From Haemophilus haemolyticus (GTDB lineage Bacteria; Pseudomonadota; Gammaproteobacteria; Enterobacterales; Pasteurellaceae): 64,000 bases of DNA. The stretch lies in assembly GCF_003352385.1 (NCBI RefSeq), contig NZ_CP031243.1:1590501-1654500 (forward strand), given 5' to 3'. The notes below the pieces were generated by a model. The model was not told where the DNA came from and searched no databases. It worked only from the letters and a program-made list of their open reading frames with translations. Each line of letters begins with the position of its first letter. Within the stretch, counting starts at the first letter, position 1. Positions 42,476 through 53,324 of this stretch are shown here, in pieces. A program made the position numbers and the translations under genes.

Positions 42476-42504
42476 TATTTATTACTTATGGATTTCACCG
42501 CACT

Positions 42505-43413
42505 TTATTCATCCATATATCCTAAACTACGCAGCGCACGTTCATCATCTGCCCAACCTGACTTCACTTTCACCCAAAGTTCAAGATGGACTTTGTTATC
42601 AAATAAACGTTCCATATCAGCACGCGCTTCCATACCAATAGTTTTAATTTTTTGACCGCCCGCACCAATTACCATTTTTTTCTGACCTTCACGTTCAACG
42701 AGAATTAAGCCATTTATTTCATAAGTGCCACGTTCATTCACTTTGAACTGTTCGATTTCAACAGTAACAGAATAAGGCAATTCTTCACCGGTAAAACGCA
42801 TTAATTTTTCACGGATTATTTCCGATGCCATAAAACGTTGCGAACGGTCTGTGACATAATCTTCTGGAAAATGATGCACACCCTCGCGTAAAGATTGGCG
42901 TACAATTTTCTCTAATTCATGAACATTATTACCACGCTGTGCAGAAATTGGCACAATATGAGCAAAATTAAATTTATTGCTAAGTTCTGTAATAAACGGC
43001 AACAAATCATCTTTATTTTTGATGTTATCTACTTTGTTAATAGCTAACACAACTGGTGCTTTTGCATTGCGTAACTTGTTTAGCACCATCTCATCATCTG
43101 CATTCCAGTGTGTACCATCTACTACAAAAATAATTAAATCAACATCGCCGATAGCACTACTTGCTGCGCGGTTCATTAAACGGTTAATCGCACGTTTCTC
43201 TTCAATATGAAGTCCTGGAGTATCCACATAGATTTCTTGATACGCCCCTTCAGTTTTAATCCCAACAATACGGTGACGCGTGGTTTGTGCTTTACGCGAT
43301 GTAATTGAAATTTTTTGTCCTAAAATTTTATTTAAGAGCGTTGATTTACCCACATTTGGGCGACCTACGATAGCAATAAAGCCGCAATAGGTTTTGTCGA
43401 ATTGTTCGGTCAT
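42505..43413 (-). CDS. era: Ribosome assembly GTPase Era
   Basis: Essential GTPase that binds the 3-prime end of 16S rRNA during 30S assembly. The 302-residue protein has G1 [10 protein letters not shown] near residue 17, G3 DTPG, G4 NKVD near 126, and a C-terminal KH domain with [13 protein letters not shown] near 248. Its start overlaps the rnc stop by four bases, as in many proteobacteria. A perfect uptake sequence covers its stop codon region (42497). Confidence 0.97.
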   Translation of the reverse strand: MTEQFDKTYCGFIAIVGRPNVGKSTLLNKILGQKISITSRKAQTTRHRIVGIKTEGAYQEIYVDTPGLHIEEKRAINRLMNRAASSAIGDVDLIIFVVDGTHWNADDEMVLNKLRNAKAPVVLAINKVDNIKNKDDLLPFITELSNKFNFAHIVPISAQRGNNVHELEKIVRQSLREGVHHFPEDYVTDRSQRFMASEIIREKLMRFTGEELPYSVTVEIEQFKVNERGTYEINGLILVEREGQKKMVIGAGGQKIKTIGMEARADMERLFDNKVHLELWVKVKSGWADDERALRSLGYMDE

Positions 43414-44093
43414 TTGATGTCCAGTTCTTTTAAAATTTGTTCTGCTGCCGCTTGTTCAGCTTTACGACGGCTAGATCCTTTTGCCACAAAAGTGCGGTCA
43501 ATTTTATCCGCACTTTTCACTTTGCATTCAACCGTGAAAATTTGGCAATGGGCTTCCCCTTGAATATTGACTACTTCATAAGTTGGCAATGGCAGATGTT
43601 TACCTTGTAAATATTCTTGCAAACGAGTTTTCGCATCTTTTTGGTTATCACCCGGTTTGATTTCAGCCAATAATTGTTGATACCAATTTCGAATCACTTG
43701 GGTCGTCACAGCCAATCCTTGATCCAAAGACATTGCACCTATAATCGCTTCCACACAATCGGCAAGAATAGATTCACGGCGAAAACCACCGCTTTTTAGC
43801 TCACCAGAACCGAGAGACATATAATCGCCCAATTCGAATTGACGCGCTAAAATCGCTAAAGTGGGTTCTCTCACCAAAGTAGCACGCATACGGCTCAGGT
43901 CACCTTCATTACAACGTGGAAACTGATGATAAAGCGCCTCAGCGATAGTGAAATTAAGAATAGAATCGCCTAGAAATTCTAGGCGTTCATTATGTTGAGT
44001 CGCAGCACTTCGATGCGTAAGTGCCTGCTTTAAGAGCGCAATATCATTAAAACGATAACCGATTTTACGCTCAAGTCGATCTAAATGATTCAT
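43410..44093 (-). CDS. rnc: Ribonuclease III
   Basis: Double-strand-specific endoribonuclease that cuts rRNA precursors and regulatory duplexes. The 227-residue protein has the catalytic signature [13 protein letters not shown] near residue 37, the second metal-binding DCVEAIIGA near 115, and a C-terminal double-strand RNA-binding domain (about 155-225). Order lepA-lepB-rnc-era matches E. coli. Confidence 0.97.
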   Translation of the reverse strand: MNHLDRLERKIGYRFNDIALLKQALTHRSAATQHNERLEFLGDSILNFTIAEALYHQFPRCNEGDLSRMRATLVREPTLAILARQFELGDYMSLGSGELKSGGFRRESILADCVEAIIGAMSLDQGLAVTTQVIRNWYQQLLAEIKPGDNQKDAKTRLQEYLQGKHLPLPTYEVVNIQGEAHCQIFTVECKVKSADKIDRTFVAKGSSRRKAEQAAAEQILKELDIK

Positions 44094-44094
44094 C

Positions 44095-45144
44095 TTATTT
44101 TATTGCTGTAAAGAAACGATCAAAACGGAAACCTGTTGGCCACTCATTCGCTTCTTTTTCTAAGCTCATCCAAATATAAGTGGCTTTACCCACAATATTT
44201 TTTTCAGGCACAAAGCCCCAGAAACGGCTATCATCGCTATGATCGCGGTGATCTCCCATCACAAAATACTGTCCTTCTGGCACGAGCCATTCTGCAGTTT
44301 GCATACCTTCTTGTGGGAAAAACTCAGGACCTGAATAACGACGATATTCACTAATTAACACGTTATGTGTTACATCGCCTTTTTCAGTCAATTCTAATTC
44401 ATTCGGAAAAGCAGGATTTGTTGGATTTTGTGTATATTCAAACGCCTTAGTTTCGCAATCAACTTCACAAGGTTTACCTTCTTTGCCATATACCACTTTT
44501 AGCGTTTTTTGTTCCGCATCAAAAATCACTCGATCTCCGCCCTTTCCAACAATACGCTTAATATAATCGACACCAGACATATTATCTTTTGAGCTTAACG
44601 CTAAATTTTCTGCAAAGGCTGCTCGAGTTGCCCCAAGACCAGTACGAATTAAAGCTTGTTGTGGTGCTTTAAATACAATTACATCACCTCGTTGTGGTTT
44701 TTCACCAGCAATAATGGTGTTTTGGAAAATCGGATCTTTCACGCCATAAGCATATTTGTTCACGACCAAAAAGTCACCAACTCGTAAGGTTGATTCCATT
44801 GAACCTGATGGAATTTGAAATGGTTCAAATAAAAAAGAGCGTACTAAGAATACGACAGAAAGAACAGGAAAAAGAGATGATAAAAACTCAGAGACTTCAG
44901 AAATCGGTTCAATTTTTGCTTTTTCTTCATCAGTTAATACTTGGCCTGAACGCTGTTCAGCACGTGCAATTTTACGATTACGTTTTGGCGTTACCACAAA
45001 ATAATGGTAGCACCATAATACGCCTGAAAGTGCGGTCAAAATTAGCAATACAATACTGAATGTATTTGGTAATTGAAAATAATCTAAAACTTTCCAAACA
45101 CCAAAACCAACCGCAAGTAAAATCACAAAAAATAAATTTGACAT
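44095..45144 (-). CDS. lepB: Signal peptidase I
   Basis: Inner-membrane protease that removes Sec and Tat signal peptides in the periplasm. The 349-residue protein has two N-terminal membrane helices, the catalytic Ser in [12 protein letters not shown] near residue 116, the catalytic Lys in [11 protein letters not shown] near 195 and the box [14 protein letters not shown] near 297. It ends one base before rnc. Confidence 0.97.
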   Translation of the reverse strand: MSNLFFVILLAVGFGVWKVLDYFQLPNTFSIVLLILTALSGVLWCYHYFVVTPKRNRKIARAEQRSGQVLTDEEKAKIEPISEVSEFLSSLFPVLSVVFLVRSFLFEPFQIPSGSMESTLRVGDFLVVNKYAYGVKDPIFQNTIIAGEKPQRGDVIVFKAPQQALIRTGLGATRAAFAENLALSSKDNMSGVDYIKRIVGKGGDRVIFDAEQKTLKVVYGKEGKPCEVDCETKAFEYTQNPTNPAFPNELELTEKGDVTHNVLISEYRRYSGPEFFPQEGMQTAEWLVPEGQYFVMGDHRDHSDDSRFWGFVPEKNIVGKATYIWMSLEKEANEWPTGFRFDRFFTAIK

Positions 45145-45152
45145 AATTTCCC

Positions 45153-46949
45153 TTATTTATCTTTTCCTACATGTAAAATTGCTAAAAACGCTTCTTGCGG
45201 TACTTCTACGTTACCTAAAGACTTCATACGTTTTTTACCTTCTTTCTGTTTCTGTAAGAGTTTTTTCTTACGGCTCACGTCGCCACCATAACATTTTGCT
45301 AATACGTTTTTACGTAATTGTTTCACCGTAGAACGGGCAATAATGTGGTTTCCAATCGCGGCTTGGATAGCGATATCAAATTGCTGACGAGGAATTAACT
45401 CACGCATTTTTTCAACCAATTCACGACCACGATATTGTGAATTATCTTTATGAACGATTAAAGCCAAAGCATCTACTCGTTCGCTGTTAATCATAATATC
45501 CACGCGAACCATATCTGCAGCTTGGAAACGTTTGAAACCGTAATCTAACGAAGCATAACCACGCGATGTTGATTTTAAACGGTCAAAGAAGTCTAGAACA
45601 ACTTCGCCCATTGGAATCTCGTAAGTCAGCGCAATCTGATTACCGTGATATACCATATTGGTTTGCACGCCACGTTTTTCCACACAAAGTGTAATGACGT
45701 TACCTAAATATTCTTGCGGCACTAACATATTGCATTCAGCAATCGGTTCACGGATTTCAGCAATATTATTAAGCGGAGGCAATTTCGATGGACTATCAAC
45801 GTAAACAACGTCACCATTCGTTAATTGCACTTCGTAAATTACTGTTGGCGCAGTAGTAATAAGATCTAAATCATACTCACGCTCTAGACGTTCTTGAATG
45901 ATTTCCATGTGTAAAAGGCCGAGGAAACCACAGCGGAAACCAAAGCCAAGTGCGGTTGAAGTTTCCGGCTCATAGAAAAGTGAAGCATCATTTAAGCTCA
46001 ACTTACTCAGCGCATCACGAAATGCTTCATAATCATCTGAGCTAACAGGGAAAAGACCTGCATACACTTGCGGTTTTACTTTTTTAAAGCCTGGTAAAAC
46101 CTCAGTTGCTGGATTATGTTGAAGCGTTAAAGTATCCCCAACTGGTGCACCTAAAATATCTTTAATGGCACAAACAACCCAACCAACTTCGCCACATTCT
46201 AAAACGGTAGTATCTTCTTGTTTTGGCGTGAAAATCCCTAAACGATCAACATTGTAAGTTTGTCCGGTAGACATCACTTTAATTTTATCGCCTTTACGTA
46301 ATACCCCGTTTTTAATACGCACTAAAGATACCACGCCCAAATAATTATCGAACCAAGAATCAATAATCAATGCTTGTAATGGCGCATTAGGATCACCTTC
46401 TGGTGCAGGAATTTTCGCAACGATTTCTTCTAATACATCTTCGATACCTACCCCCGTTTTAGCTGAGCATCGAACCGCTTCCATCGCATCAATTCCAACA
46501 ATATCTTCAATTTCTTCTGCCACACGCTCAGGATCTGCGGCAGGCAAGTCGATTTTATTTAAAATCGGTACTACTTCTAAATCCATTTCGATTGCGGTAT
46601 AACAGTTTGCCAAAGTTTGGGCTTCTACCCCTTGGCCTGCATCGACTACCAACAACGCCCCTTCACAAGCAGCAAGAGAGCGAGAGACCTCATAGGAAAA
46701 ATCCACATGTCCTGGCGTATCGATAAAGTTTAATTGATAAGTTTCGCCATCTTTAGCTTTATAATTTAAAGTAACACTTTGTGCTTTGATGGTAATTCCA
46801 CGCTCACGCTCAAGATCCATTGAATCTAGCACTTGCGCTTCCATTTCACGATCCGAAAGGCCACCACAAGTTTGAATCAAACGGTCAGAAAGCGTCGATT
46901 TACCGTGGTCAATATGGGCAATAATAGAAAAGTTGCGAATATTCTTCAT
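45153..46949 (-). CDS. lepA: Elongation factor 4 (LepA)
   Basis: Ribosome GTPase that acts on stalled elongation or in 30S assembly. The 598-residue protein has G1 [10 protein letters not shown] near residue 12, switch [12 protein letters not shown] near 75, G4 NKID near 131, EF-G-like domains, and the LepA-specific C-terminal domain ending [29 protein letters not shown]. Eight bases before lepB. A perfect uptake sequence lies inside it (45948) and one just upstream (47035). Confidence 0.97.
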   Translation of the reverse strand: MKNIRNFSIIAHIDHGKSTLSDRLIQTCGGLSDREMEAQVLDSMDLERERGITIKAQSVTLNYKAKDGETYQLNFIDTPGHVDFSYEVSRSLAACEGALLVVDAGQGVEAQTLANCYTAIEMDLEVVPILNKIDLPAADPERVAEEIEDIVGIDAMEAVRCSAKTGVGIEDVLEEIVAKIPAPEGDPNAPLQALIIDSWFDNYLGVVSLVRIKNGVLRKGDKIKVMSTGQTYNVDRLGIFTPKQEDTTVLECGEVGWVVCAIKDILGAPVGDTLTLQHNPATEVLPGFKKVKPQVYAGLFPVSSDDYEAFRDALSKLSLNDASLFYEPETSTALGFGFRCGFLGLLHMEIIQERLEREYDLDLITTAPTVIYEVQLTNGDVVYVDSPSKLPPLNNIAEIREPIAECNMLVPQEYLGNVITLCVEKRGVQTNMVYHGNQIALTYEIPMGEVVLDFFDRLKSTSRGYASLDYGFKRFQAADMVRVDIMINSERVDALALIVHKDNSQYRGRELVEKMRELIPRQQFDIAIQAAIGNHIIARSTVKQLRKNVLAKCYGGDVSRKKKLLQKQKEGKKRMKSLGNVEVPQEAFLAILHVGKDK

Positions 46950-47065
46950 AAAAGATAGTTTTTCTCAAAAATCATTAAATTTAACTGGCGGATTGTACCT
47001 GAAAAGCGCGGAAATCGCTAGGGATGAAAGGGAAAAGTGCGGTCAAATTTTTTAACCTTTTAGAT

Positions 47066-47100
47066 AAAACAAAACCCCGAATGACTTCGGGGTTTCTTTT
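47066..47100 (-). terminator. Terminator of grcA
   Basis: AAACCCCGAA and TTCGGGGTTT pair around a 4-base loop; on the minus strand TTGTTTT follows. It lies 21 bases past the grcA stop and separates it from lepA. Confidence 0.85.
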
Positions 47101-47116
47101 TTTATTCAAACTGAAA

Positions 47117-47500
47117 TTATAGACTTTCAGTGAAAGTACGAGTGATAACGTCGCGTTGTTGTTCTGGAGTTAAAGAGTTGAAACGTACTGCGTAACCAGA
47201 AACACGGATAGTTAATTGTGGATATTTATCTGGGTTATTTACCGCATCTTCTAAAGTTTCACGACGTAATACGTTTACGTTTAAGTGTTGACCACCTTCA
47301 ACTTTAACAGTTGGTGCTACGTTTACCGGTAATTCACGGTATTCGATTTGACCTAATTCGCTAACAGCAACAACTTGGTCTTCAGCAAATTCGCCTTTTG
47401 CACATAAGCAACGCGCTTCATTTTTTTCGCTGTCTAATAACCAGAATGAATTAAGCAAATTGTCATTTGCCGCTTGAGTAATTTGAATACCTTTAATCAT
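47117..47500 (-). CDS. grcA: Autonomous glycyl radical cofactor GrcA (YfiD)
   Basis: Spare part for pyruvate formate-lyase: it replaces the C-terminal piece of PflB when oxygen has cut the glycyl radical. The 127-residue protein ends with the pyruvate formate-lyase radical motif [20 protein letters not shown] near 97-116, the Gly of SGYA being the radical site. The AGGAGG ribosome site is perfect. An FNR box at the -41.5 position upstream fits its role under low oxygen. Confidence 0.96.
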   Translation of the reverse strand: MIKGIQITQAANDNLLNSFWLLDSEKNEARCLCAKGEFAEDQVVAVSELGQIEYRELPVNVAPTVKVEGGQHLNVNVLRRETLEDAVNNPDKYPQLTIRVSGYAVRFNSLTPEQQRDVITRTFTESL

Positions 47501-47553
47501 AATAGCCTCCTAATTGGCATTGGAATAATCATAAAAACTGTACAAATTTTATC

Positions 47554-47580
47554 AAATAATTTGAAGATTTCAAATTATTT
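47554..47580. repeat. 12-bp perfect inverted repeat in the grcA upstream region
   Basis: AAATAATTTGAA and TTCAAATTATTT flank the triplet GAT. On the minus strand it falls either in the mRNA leader (about +17 to +43 from the FNR-dependent start) or over the -35 of a second promoter (TTGAAA, 16 bases, TAAAAT at 47546-47573). It may be an operator or an mRNA hairpin. Confidence 0.7.
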
Positions 47581-47631
47581 TGGATTTTTTTGATAAAGAA
47601 CAGGTTATCTTTTTAAGACAATTTTACAAAT

Positions 47632-47645
47632 TTGATCTAAATTAA
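47632..47645 (-). promoter_or_regulatory. FNR box for grcA
   Basis: TTGATCTAAATTAA matches the FNR consensus TTGATnnnnATCAA at 9 of 10 positions. A -10-like GATAAC (47604-47609, minus strand) puts the start near 47597, so the box centre is at -41.5, the class II activation position. It lies 119-132 bases from ung and could also affect that gene. Confidence 0.7.
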
Positions 47646-47767
47646 ACTTTACTTATTTAAATCACGATTCGCCCAAAATAATTTAACATTAATTTAACCT
47701 TTAAACTTTTTATTGCCTTAATCTTTTTGTTTATAATAAGAGCAGACTTATTAGTAGGATCAAAATG

Positions 47768-48427
47768 ATGAAAACCTGGACAGATGTTATCGGAAAAGAA
47801 AAAGAACAACCTTACTTTCAACACGCACTACAACAGGTTCATCTTGCAAGAGCAAGCGGGAAAACAATTTATCCCCCACAAGAAGATGTATTTAATGCAT
47901 TCAAATATACGGCTTTTGAAGATGTAAAAGTGGTGATTTTAGGTCAGGATCCATATCATGGTCCAAACCAAGCCCATGGATTGGCTTTTTCAGTAAAACC
48001 TGAAGTCGCCATTCCCCCTTCCCTATTAAATATGTATAAAGAACTCACACAAGATATTTCGGGATTCCAAATGCCATCACATGGTTATTTAGTCAAATGG
48101 GCAGAACAAGGGGTATTGCTGCTCAACACAGTGCTTACCGTAGAACGTGGTATGGCACATTCACATGCTAATTTCGGCTGGGAAACGTTTACTGATCGTG
48201 TTATTACGGCGCTTAATGAACATCGTGAAAAACTCGTGTTTTTACTTTGGGGCAGTCACGCACAAAAAAAAGGGCAAATTATTGACCGCACTCGTCACCT
48301 TGTTTTAACGGCGCCACATCCTTCCCCACTTTCAGCACATCGAGGTTTCTTTAGCTGTCATCATTTTTCCAAAACAAATTCATATTTGGAAAGCCACGGA
48401 ATAAAACCGATAGATTGGCAAATCTAA
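47768..48427 (+). CDS. ung: Uracil-DNA glycosylase
   Basis: Removes uracil from DNA, starting base-excision repair. The protein has the catalytic [16 protein letters not shown] near residues 61-76 and the DNA-binding loop [11 protein letters not shown] near 186-196. Two ATG codons are adjacent (47765 and 47768); I chose the second, 219 residues, with the AGGA site eight bases before. Standard family length. Confidence 0.96.
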   Translation: MKTWTDVIGKEKEQPYFQHALQQVHLARASGKTIYPPQEDVFNAFKYTAFEDVKVVILGQDPYHGPNQAHGLAFSVKPEVAIPPSLLNMYKELTQDISGFQMPSHGYLVKWAEQGVLLLNTVLTVERGMAHSHANFGWETFTDRVITALNEHREKLVFLLWGSHAQKKGQIIDRTRHLVLTAPHPSPLSAHRGFFSCHHFSKTNSYLESHGIKPIDWQI

Positions 48428-48446
48428 ACCATATACCCTAAAAAAA

Positions 48447-48478
48447 TAACCGCACTTTAATTTCTCAAAGTGCGGTTA
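48447..48478. terminator. Bidirectional terminator from paired uptake sequences, ung/miaB
   Basis: TAACCGCACTTT (48447-48458) and AAAGTGCGGTTA (48467-48478) are a perfect 12-bp inverted repeat with an 8-base loop between convergent genes. Both arms are perfect uptake sequences. Confidence 0.85.
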
Positions 48479-48496
48479 AATATTTCAAGATTTCAA

Positions 48497-49921
48497 TTAG
48501 CCGTGATAACGCCCTACACCTAATTCATCTTCTTTACGTGTGCGATTCATCACGTCTTGTGGAGATTGCGCAATACGTAATCCCATTTCATCTTCAGTAC
48601 GCACCACTTCACCACGTAGAGAATTGGTATAAACATCAGTGATTTTCACATCCACAAATTTACCAATCATTTCCGGAGAACCTTGGAAGTTGACAATACG
48701 ATTCGTTTCAGTACGTCCCGTTAATTCCATAATGTCTTTCTTCGATGGCCCTTCAACTAACACGCGTTGTTCTGTGCCAAGCATGCGACGGCTAAACTGT
48801 GCGGCTTGTTGATTAATACGCTCTTGTAACACATAAAGACGTTGTTTCTTTTCGTCTTCCGTGACATCATCTGGCATATCTGCAGCTGGCGTACCTGGTC
48901 GAGCAGAATACACAAAACTGAAGCTCATATCAAAGTTCACTTGTGCAATCAAATTCATAGTTTGCTCAAAATCTTCCGCAGTTTCCCCCGGGAAACCAAC
49001 AATAAAATCTGAGCTGATTTGAATATCAGGACGCACAGCACGAAGCTTACGAATAATAGATTTATATTCTAATGCTGTATGACCACGTTTCATCATCGTT
49101 AATACACGGTCAGAACCCGCTTGGACTGGAAGATGCAAGAAACTCACCAATTCAGGCGTATCACGATATACGTCAATAATATCATCCGTAAATTCTATTG
49201 GATGACTGGTTGTAAAACGTAAACGGTCAATACCATCAATTGATGCGACAAGACGAAGCAATTCAGCAAAGCTACAAATTTGACCATCATGTGTCGGCCC
49301 ACGATAAGCATTTACATTTTGACCAAGTAGATTGACCTCACGCACACCTTGATCCGCAAGCTGCGCAATTTCAAATAAGACATCATCCACAGGGCGACTG
49401 ACTTCTTCACCGCGTGTATAAGGTACAACACAGAAAGTACAGTATTTATTACAGCCTTCCATAATCGAAACAAATGCTGTTGGACCTTCTGCACGAGGTT
49501 CAGGTAAGCGGTCAAATTTCTCAATTTCAGGGAAACTTACATCTACAACAGAGCTCTTACCACCACGAATTTGGTTAATCATTTCAGGCAGGCGGTGCAA
49601 AGTTTGCGGACCAAAAATAATATCTACATAAGGCGCACGATGACGAATATGTTCCCCTTCTTGAGAAGCCACACAGCCACCTACACCAATCACTAAATTT
49701 GGATTATTTTTCTTTAATTCTTTCCAGCGCCCAAGTTGGTGGAACACTTTTTCTTGTGCTTTTTCACGAATAGAACAGGTATTCAATAATAATACGTCTG
49801 CTTCTTCAGGAATTTCGGTAAGTTCTAGTCCATGAGTACTTAATAAAAGATCTGCCATTTTAGATGAATCATATTCATTCATCTGGCAGCCCCAAGTTTT
49901 AATATGTAATTTTTGAGTCAT
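48497..49921 (-). CDS. miaB: tRNA-2-methylthio-N6-isopentenyladenosine synthase
   Basis: Radical-SAM methylthiotransferase for A37 of tRNAs reading UNN codons. The 474-residue protein has the auxiliary-cluster Cys in [15 protein letters not shown] and GGCVASQEG, the radical-SAM motif CNKYCTFC near 157-164 and a C-terminal TRAM domain (near 380-440). Length is standard. Downstream comes ung; upstream, after 170 bases, lipA. Confidence 0.97.
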   Translation of the reverse strand: MTQKLHIKTWGCQMNEYDSSKMADLLLSTHGLELTEIPEEADVLLLNTCSIREKAQEKVFHQLGRWKELKKNNPNLVIGVGGCVASQEGEHIRHRAPYVDIIFGPQTLHRLPEMINQIRGGKSSVVDVSFPEIEKFDRLPEPRAEGPTAFVSIMEGCNKYCTFCVVPYTRGEEVSRPVDDVLFEIAQLADQGVREVNLLGQNVNAYRGPTHDGQICSFAELLRLVASIDGIDRLRFTTSHPIEFTDDIIDVYRDTPELVSFLHLPVQAGSDRVLTMMKRGHTALEYKSIIRKLRAVRPDIQISSDFIVGFPGETAEDFEQTMNLIAQVNFDMSFSFVYSARPGTPAADMPDDVTEDEKKQRLYVLQERINQQAAQFSRRMLGTEQRVLVEGPSKKDIMELTGRTETNRIVNFQGSPEMIGKFVDVKITDVYTNSLRGEVVRTEDEMGLRIAQSPQDVMNRTRKEDELGVGRYHG

Positions 49922-50039
49922 TTTCTACAATATCGTCAGGTGTTATAAATAATTAGTCGAATAAAGCGGTCGGCTATTTTACAGGCTTGCAATAATTCTG
50001 GCTAGTAAATATTCGGTGAAAAAAAACATCAAAAATAAA

Positions 50040-50069
50040 CCGCACTTTCGTGACAAGCAAAAAGTGCGG
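50040..50069. terminator. Uptake-sequence terminator after lipA
   Basis: CCGCACTTT and AAAGTGCGG are complementary with a 12-base loop, 23 bases past the lipA stop on the minus strand. One arm is a perfect uptake sequence, the other ends in C. The remaining miaB-lipA gap holds nothing else I can name. Confidence 0.7.
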
Positions 50070-50091
50070 CTTAATTCAACGCAGTTTTAAA

Positions 50092-51054
50092 TTATTTCAC
50101 TAATCCGCCACTGGCTTGTAAATCAGCGTGATAAGAAGAACGAACAAATGGCCCACAAGCCGCATGTTCAAAGCCCATTTCATTGGCTTTTTCTCGGAAT
50201 TCATCAAATTCAGCTGGCGGAACATAACGCGCAACTGGCAAATGATGGCGGCTAGGTTGAAGATATTGGCCCAATGTGAGCATTGTCACACCATTATCAC
50301 GTAAATCTTGCATGACTTGTAAAATTTCCTCGTTAGTTTCTCCTAATCCCACCATTAAACCTGATTTAGTTGGGATATTAGGGAACATTTCTTTAAATTC
50401 ACGCAATAATTTCAGTGACCATTCGTAATCTGCTCCAGGACGAATCTCTTTATATAGGCGCGGCACGTTTTCTAAATTATGGTTGAAAACATCTGGCGGA
50501 TTATCTTTTAATTTTTCCAATGCCTGTGTAATGCGACCACGGAAATCAGGCACTAAAATTTCAATCTTAATGTTAGGATTAAGCTCACGCACAGCTTTTA
50601 CACATTCAGCAAAATGACCTGCACCACGATCAGGCAAATCATCGCGATCCACCGATGTAATCACCACATATTTAAGTTTCATATCTTGGATAGTTTCAGC
50701 CAATTTTTGTGGCTCTTCAGGATCTGGCGGTAATGGTTTTCCATGCGCAACATCACAGAACGGGCAACGGCGCGTGCAAATTGCGCCTAAAATCATAAAA
50801 GTTGCTGTTCCATGATTAAAACATTCGTGTAAATTTGGACAAGATGCTTCTTCACACACGGAATGCAAACCATGACGACGCATTCCATTTTTGATGCTTT
50901 CAATTTTAAGTGAATTTGCCGGAAGTTTAATTTTCATCCATTCAGGCTTTTTCAATAGCTCTTGGTTTGGATCAATATTTTTTACTGGAATAATCGACGT
51001 TTTTGCCGCATCGCGATATTTTACACCGCGTTCCATTTTGAAAGGCGTTGACAT
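50092..51054 (-). CDS. lipA: Lipoyl synthase
   Basis: Radical-SAM enzyme that inserts two sulfurs into octanoyl groups on E2 and H proteins. The 320-residue protein has the auxiliary-cluster motif [12 protein letters not shown] near residues 67-78, the radical-SAM motif CTRRCPFC near 93-100 and the C-terminal RSSYHA that ligates the auxiliary cluster. I start at the ATG giving [10 protein letters not shown], preceded by AGGA six bases away; the open frame runs 15 codons further back into a hairpin. Acts after LipB, next door. Confidence 0.96.
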   Translation of the reverse strand: MSTPFKMERGVKYRDAAKTSIIPVKNIDPNQELLKKPEWMKIKLPANSLKIESIKNGMRRHGLHSVCEEASCPNLHECFNHGTATFMILGAICTRRCPFCDVAHGKPLPPDPEEPQKLAETIQDMKLKYVVITSVDRDDLPDRGAGHFAECVKAVRELNPNIKIEILVPDFRGRITQALEKLKDNPPDVFNHNLENVPRLYKEIRPGADYEWSLKLLREFKEMFPNIPTKSGLMVGLGETNEEILQVMQDLRDNGVTMLTLGQYLQPSRHHLPVARYVPPAEFDEFREKANEMGFEHAACGPFVRSSYHADLQASGGLVK

Positions 51055-51068
51055 AAGCGTTCCTAAAT

Positions 51069-51093
51069 AAAAATGCCCAACCAGGGCATTTTT
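51069..51093 (-). terminator. Hairpin with T-run in the lipB-lipA gap
   Basis: AAAAATGCCC and GGGCATTTTT pair perfectly around a 5-base loop. On the minus strand it comes 12 bases after the lipB stop and its T-run leads straight into the lipA ribosome site. There is no room for a promoter between it and lipA, so it looks like an attenuator rather than a simple terminator. Confidence 0.75.
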
Positions 51094-51105
51094 GATCATT
51101 AAATA

Positions 51106-51744
51106 TTACAAATTTGTTACATTATAGCCTAAAAGCTCGGCAAAGTGTTTAATTAATTTTGGTGAAACCTTATCGCAATTAGCTTCATCTTGATCAACAA
51201 AATCCGCTAATTGACACATTTCAAGACCAGCATAGCCGCATGGATTAATATAATGAAATGGATTCAGATCCATATTGATATTCAATGCTAACCCATGAAA
51301 AGAGCAACCACGACGAATACGCAGCCCAAGAGAACAAATCTTTTTTCCATCCACATACACTCCCGGTGCATCAGGTTTTGGATAACTTCCAATACCATAT
51401 TCAGCTAAGGTTTTTACCACTGTTTGTTCAAGTGCGGTAACTAATTGACGCACATTTAAATTTTCATGACGCTTAATATCAATGAGCACATACATCACTT
51501 GCTGACCGGGTGCATGATAGGTTATTTGCCCACCACGATCCGACTGCACCACAGGTATTTCACTTCGTTGCAAAAGATGCTCTGGTTTACCTGCTTGCCC
51601 TTGGGTAAATACAGGAAGATGTTGCACCAACCAAATTTCGTCTTGCGTTTCCGCAGTGCGACTATCTGTAAAATTCTGCATTTTATGCCAAATTTCTTGA
51701 TAATCTTGCAATCCTAACTGACGAACGATAAGGGAATTATTCAT
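51106..51744 (-). CDS. lipB: Octanoyltransferase LipB
   Basis: Moves octanoyl from acyl carrier protein to lipoyl domains, giving the LipA substrate. The 212-residue protein has [16 protein letters not shown] near residues 70-85, the catalytic Lys in [12 protein letters not shown] near 131-142 and the catalytic Cys in [13 protein letters not shown] near 166-178. Order ybeD-lipB-lipA is as in E. coli. Confidence 0.96.
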   Translation of the reverse strand: MNNSLIVRQLGLQDYQEIWHKMQNFTDSRTAETQDEIWLVQHLPVFTQGQAGKPEHLLQRSEIPVVQSDRGGQITYHAPGQQVMYVLIDIKRHENLNVRQLVTALEQTVVKTLAEYGIGSYPKPDAPGVYVDGKKICSLGLRIRRGCSFHGLALNINMDLNPFHYINPCGYAGLEMCQLADFVDQDEANCDKVSPKLIKHFAELLGYNVTNL

Positions 51745-51745
51745 A

Positions 51746-52024
51746 CTAGATAACCATTTTTACGCCTTCAACTTTAGCAAGTTCTTTATAAAGTGTTTCT
51801 ACCTGCTCAAAGTTTTCAGCAATAATGTCGATTGAAACCGAATTGTAGGTACCTTTACTACTCCGTTTTTCCTTAGGAATATAATCACCTTTAATATATT
51901 TTTGAACGACTTGAATTAGATCTTGCGCTAATCCCTCGCGATTAATTCCAGCAACTTTAAATGTCATTTTTGCTGGAAATTCCATTAATTCTTTAAGTTT
52001 TGTGTAATCGTTTTCTGTTGTCAT
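51746..52024 (-). CDS. ybeD: Conserved YbeD family protein (DUF493)
   Basis: Small ACT-like ferredoxin-fold protein of unknown function, conserved next to lipB and dacA in many proteobacteria. I start at the ATG giving [20 protein letters not shown] (92 residues), which lines up with E. coli YbeD; the open frame to the left contains a terminator hairpin and is not coding. It ends one base before lipB. A link to lipoate or cell wall is only suggested by position. Confidence 0.9.
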   Translation of the reverse strand: MTTENDYTKLKELMEFPAKMTFKVAGINREGLAQDLIQVVQKYIKGDYIPKEKRSSKGTYNSVSIDIIAENFEQVETLYKELAKVEGVKMVI

Positions 52025-52040
52025 ATTATTTCCCAATAAT

Positions 52041-52074
52041 AAAAATGATGTGTGGATGGTACACCACCCACACA
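52041..52074 (-). terminator. Terminator of dacA
   Basis: TGTGTGGGTGG and CCATCCACACA pair (one G-U) around a 4-base loop, followed by ATCATTTTTATT on the minus strand. It separates dacA from ybeD. Confidence 0.75.
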
Positions 52075-52127
52075 CTACGAATGCCTCAGTTAAAAATGAA
52101 AAAAGTGCGGTAAGTTTCTGGCATATT

Positions 52128-53309
52128 TTATGCAAATAAGCCTTTTACAGTGAGCACGAGCCAATCCCAAGCTTTTCCAAAAATACCCGCTTCGCCCACT
52201 TCATCCATCACTTGTAAGTTTACCGCTGCAATATCTTTACCTTCTAATTGATAAATAACTTTACCTACGACTTGGCCTTTTGCTAAAGGTGCTTGTAAGT
52301 TTTTACTTTCTAACTCATAGCGAGCTTTCAGCTCATTTTGTTTGCCTTTCGGAACTGTGATAAAGCTATCTTGTAACGTACCTAATTTCACACTACCTTT
52401 ATTACCGTAATAAACAGGTTGCTCTGAAATTTCTTTGCCAGCCTCTAAAGTTTTAAATGTTTCGAAATTAGCAAAACCCCATTGTAAAAGTTTTTTACTT
52501 TCTACTTCACGACCTTTGTAAGTTGGAACGCCCATTACTACAGAAATTAAACGCATATTGTTTGGTGTAGTCGCTGAAGCAACCAGGTTATATCCTGCTT
52601 GGCTAGTATGGCCTGTTTTCATTCCATCCACATTAATGGTTTTATCCCATAATAGTCCATTACGGTTAGGTTGTTTGATTTTGTTAAATGTAAAATCTTT
52701 TTCGGAGTAAATTTTATATTCTTCAGGTAAATCACGAATAATATGTGCACCAATAAGCGCCATATCACGAGCAGAAGAATATTGATTAGGATCATCTAAA
52801 CCATGCGGCGTGGTGAAATTTGTATTTTTCAAACCAAATTGTTGAACATATTTGTTCATTGTTTCTACAAAGTTCGGTACATTGCCGGAGATATGTTCAG
52901 CCAATGCCACTGTTGCATCATTACCAGATACAACAATCACACCACGATTCAAGTCTGCTACAGATACTTGTGTATTTAAATCTAAAAACATTTTTGATGA
53001 ATCAGGGAAATTACGCCCCCACGCACTCTCACCAATGGTTACCATATCGGTGTTATGAATTTTACCCTGTTTTAAAGCGCTCCCTACCACATAACTTGTC
53101 ATCATTTTAGTTAAAGATGCAGGATATTGACGCTCGTCAGGATTAAGTGCGGCCAAAATTGCGCCTGAATTGTAATCCATCAATACATAAGTTTGAGCAG
53201 TAATTTGTGGTGGAGTTACGCCAAACTGCATATCCTCTGCAGATACCGAAAAAGCACTAAGTGCCACAAAACTTGATAAAAATGCGATTTTTGTTGTTCT
53301 TTTCAACAT
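52128..53309 (-). CDS. dacA: D-alanyl-D-alanine carboxypeptidase (PBP5)
   Basis: Periplasmic enzyme that removes the last D-Ala of wall pentapeptides, controlling cross-linking and shape. The 393-residue protein has a signal peptide ending in FSVSAE, the active-site Ser in PASLTKMMTSY near residue 63, SGN near 128, KTG in GMKTGHTSQAGYN near 232, a PBP5 C-terminal beta domain, and an amphipathic end (FGKAWDWLVLTVKGLFA) that anchors it to the membrane surface. Confidence 0.97.
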   Translation of the reverse strand: MLKRTTKIAFLSSFVALSAFSVSAEDMQFGVTPPQITAQTYVLMDYNSGAILAALNPDERQYPASLTKMMTSYVVGSALKQGKIHNTDMVTIGESAWGRNFPDSSKMFLDLNTQVSVADLNRGVIVVSGNDATVALAEHISGNVPNFVETMNKYVQQFGLKNTNFTTPHGLDDPNQYSSARDMALIGAHIIRDLPEEYKIYSEKDFTFNKIKQPNRNGLLWDKTINVDGMKTGHTSQAGYNLVASATTPNNMRLISVVMGVPTYKGREVESKKLLQWGFANFETFKTLEAGKEISEQPVYYGNKGSVKLGTLQDSFITVPKGKQNELKARYELESKNLQAPLAKGQVVGKVIYQLEGKDIAAVNLQVMDEVGEAGIFGKAWDWLVLTVKGLFA

Positions 53310-53324
53310 AGTGTGTTCCTACAA

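Noticed and set aside
51994..52135. Longer ybeD (129 residues)
   Set aside because: The extra N-terminus spans the dacA terminator; the 92-residue form lines up with E. coli YbeD.
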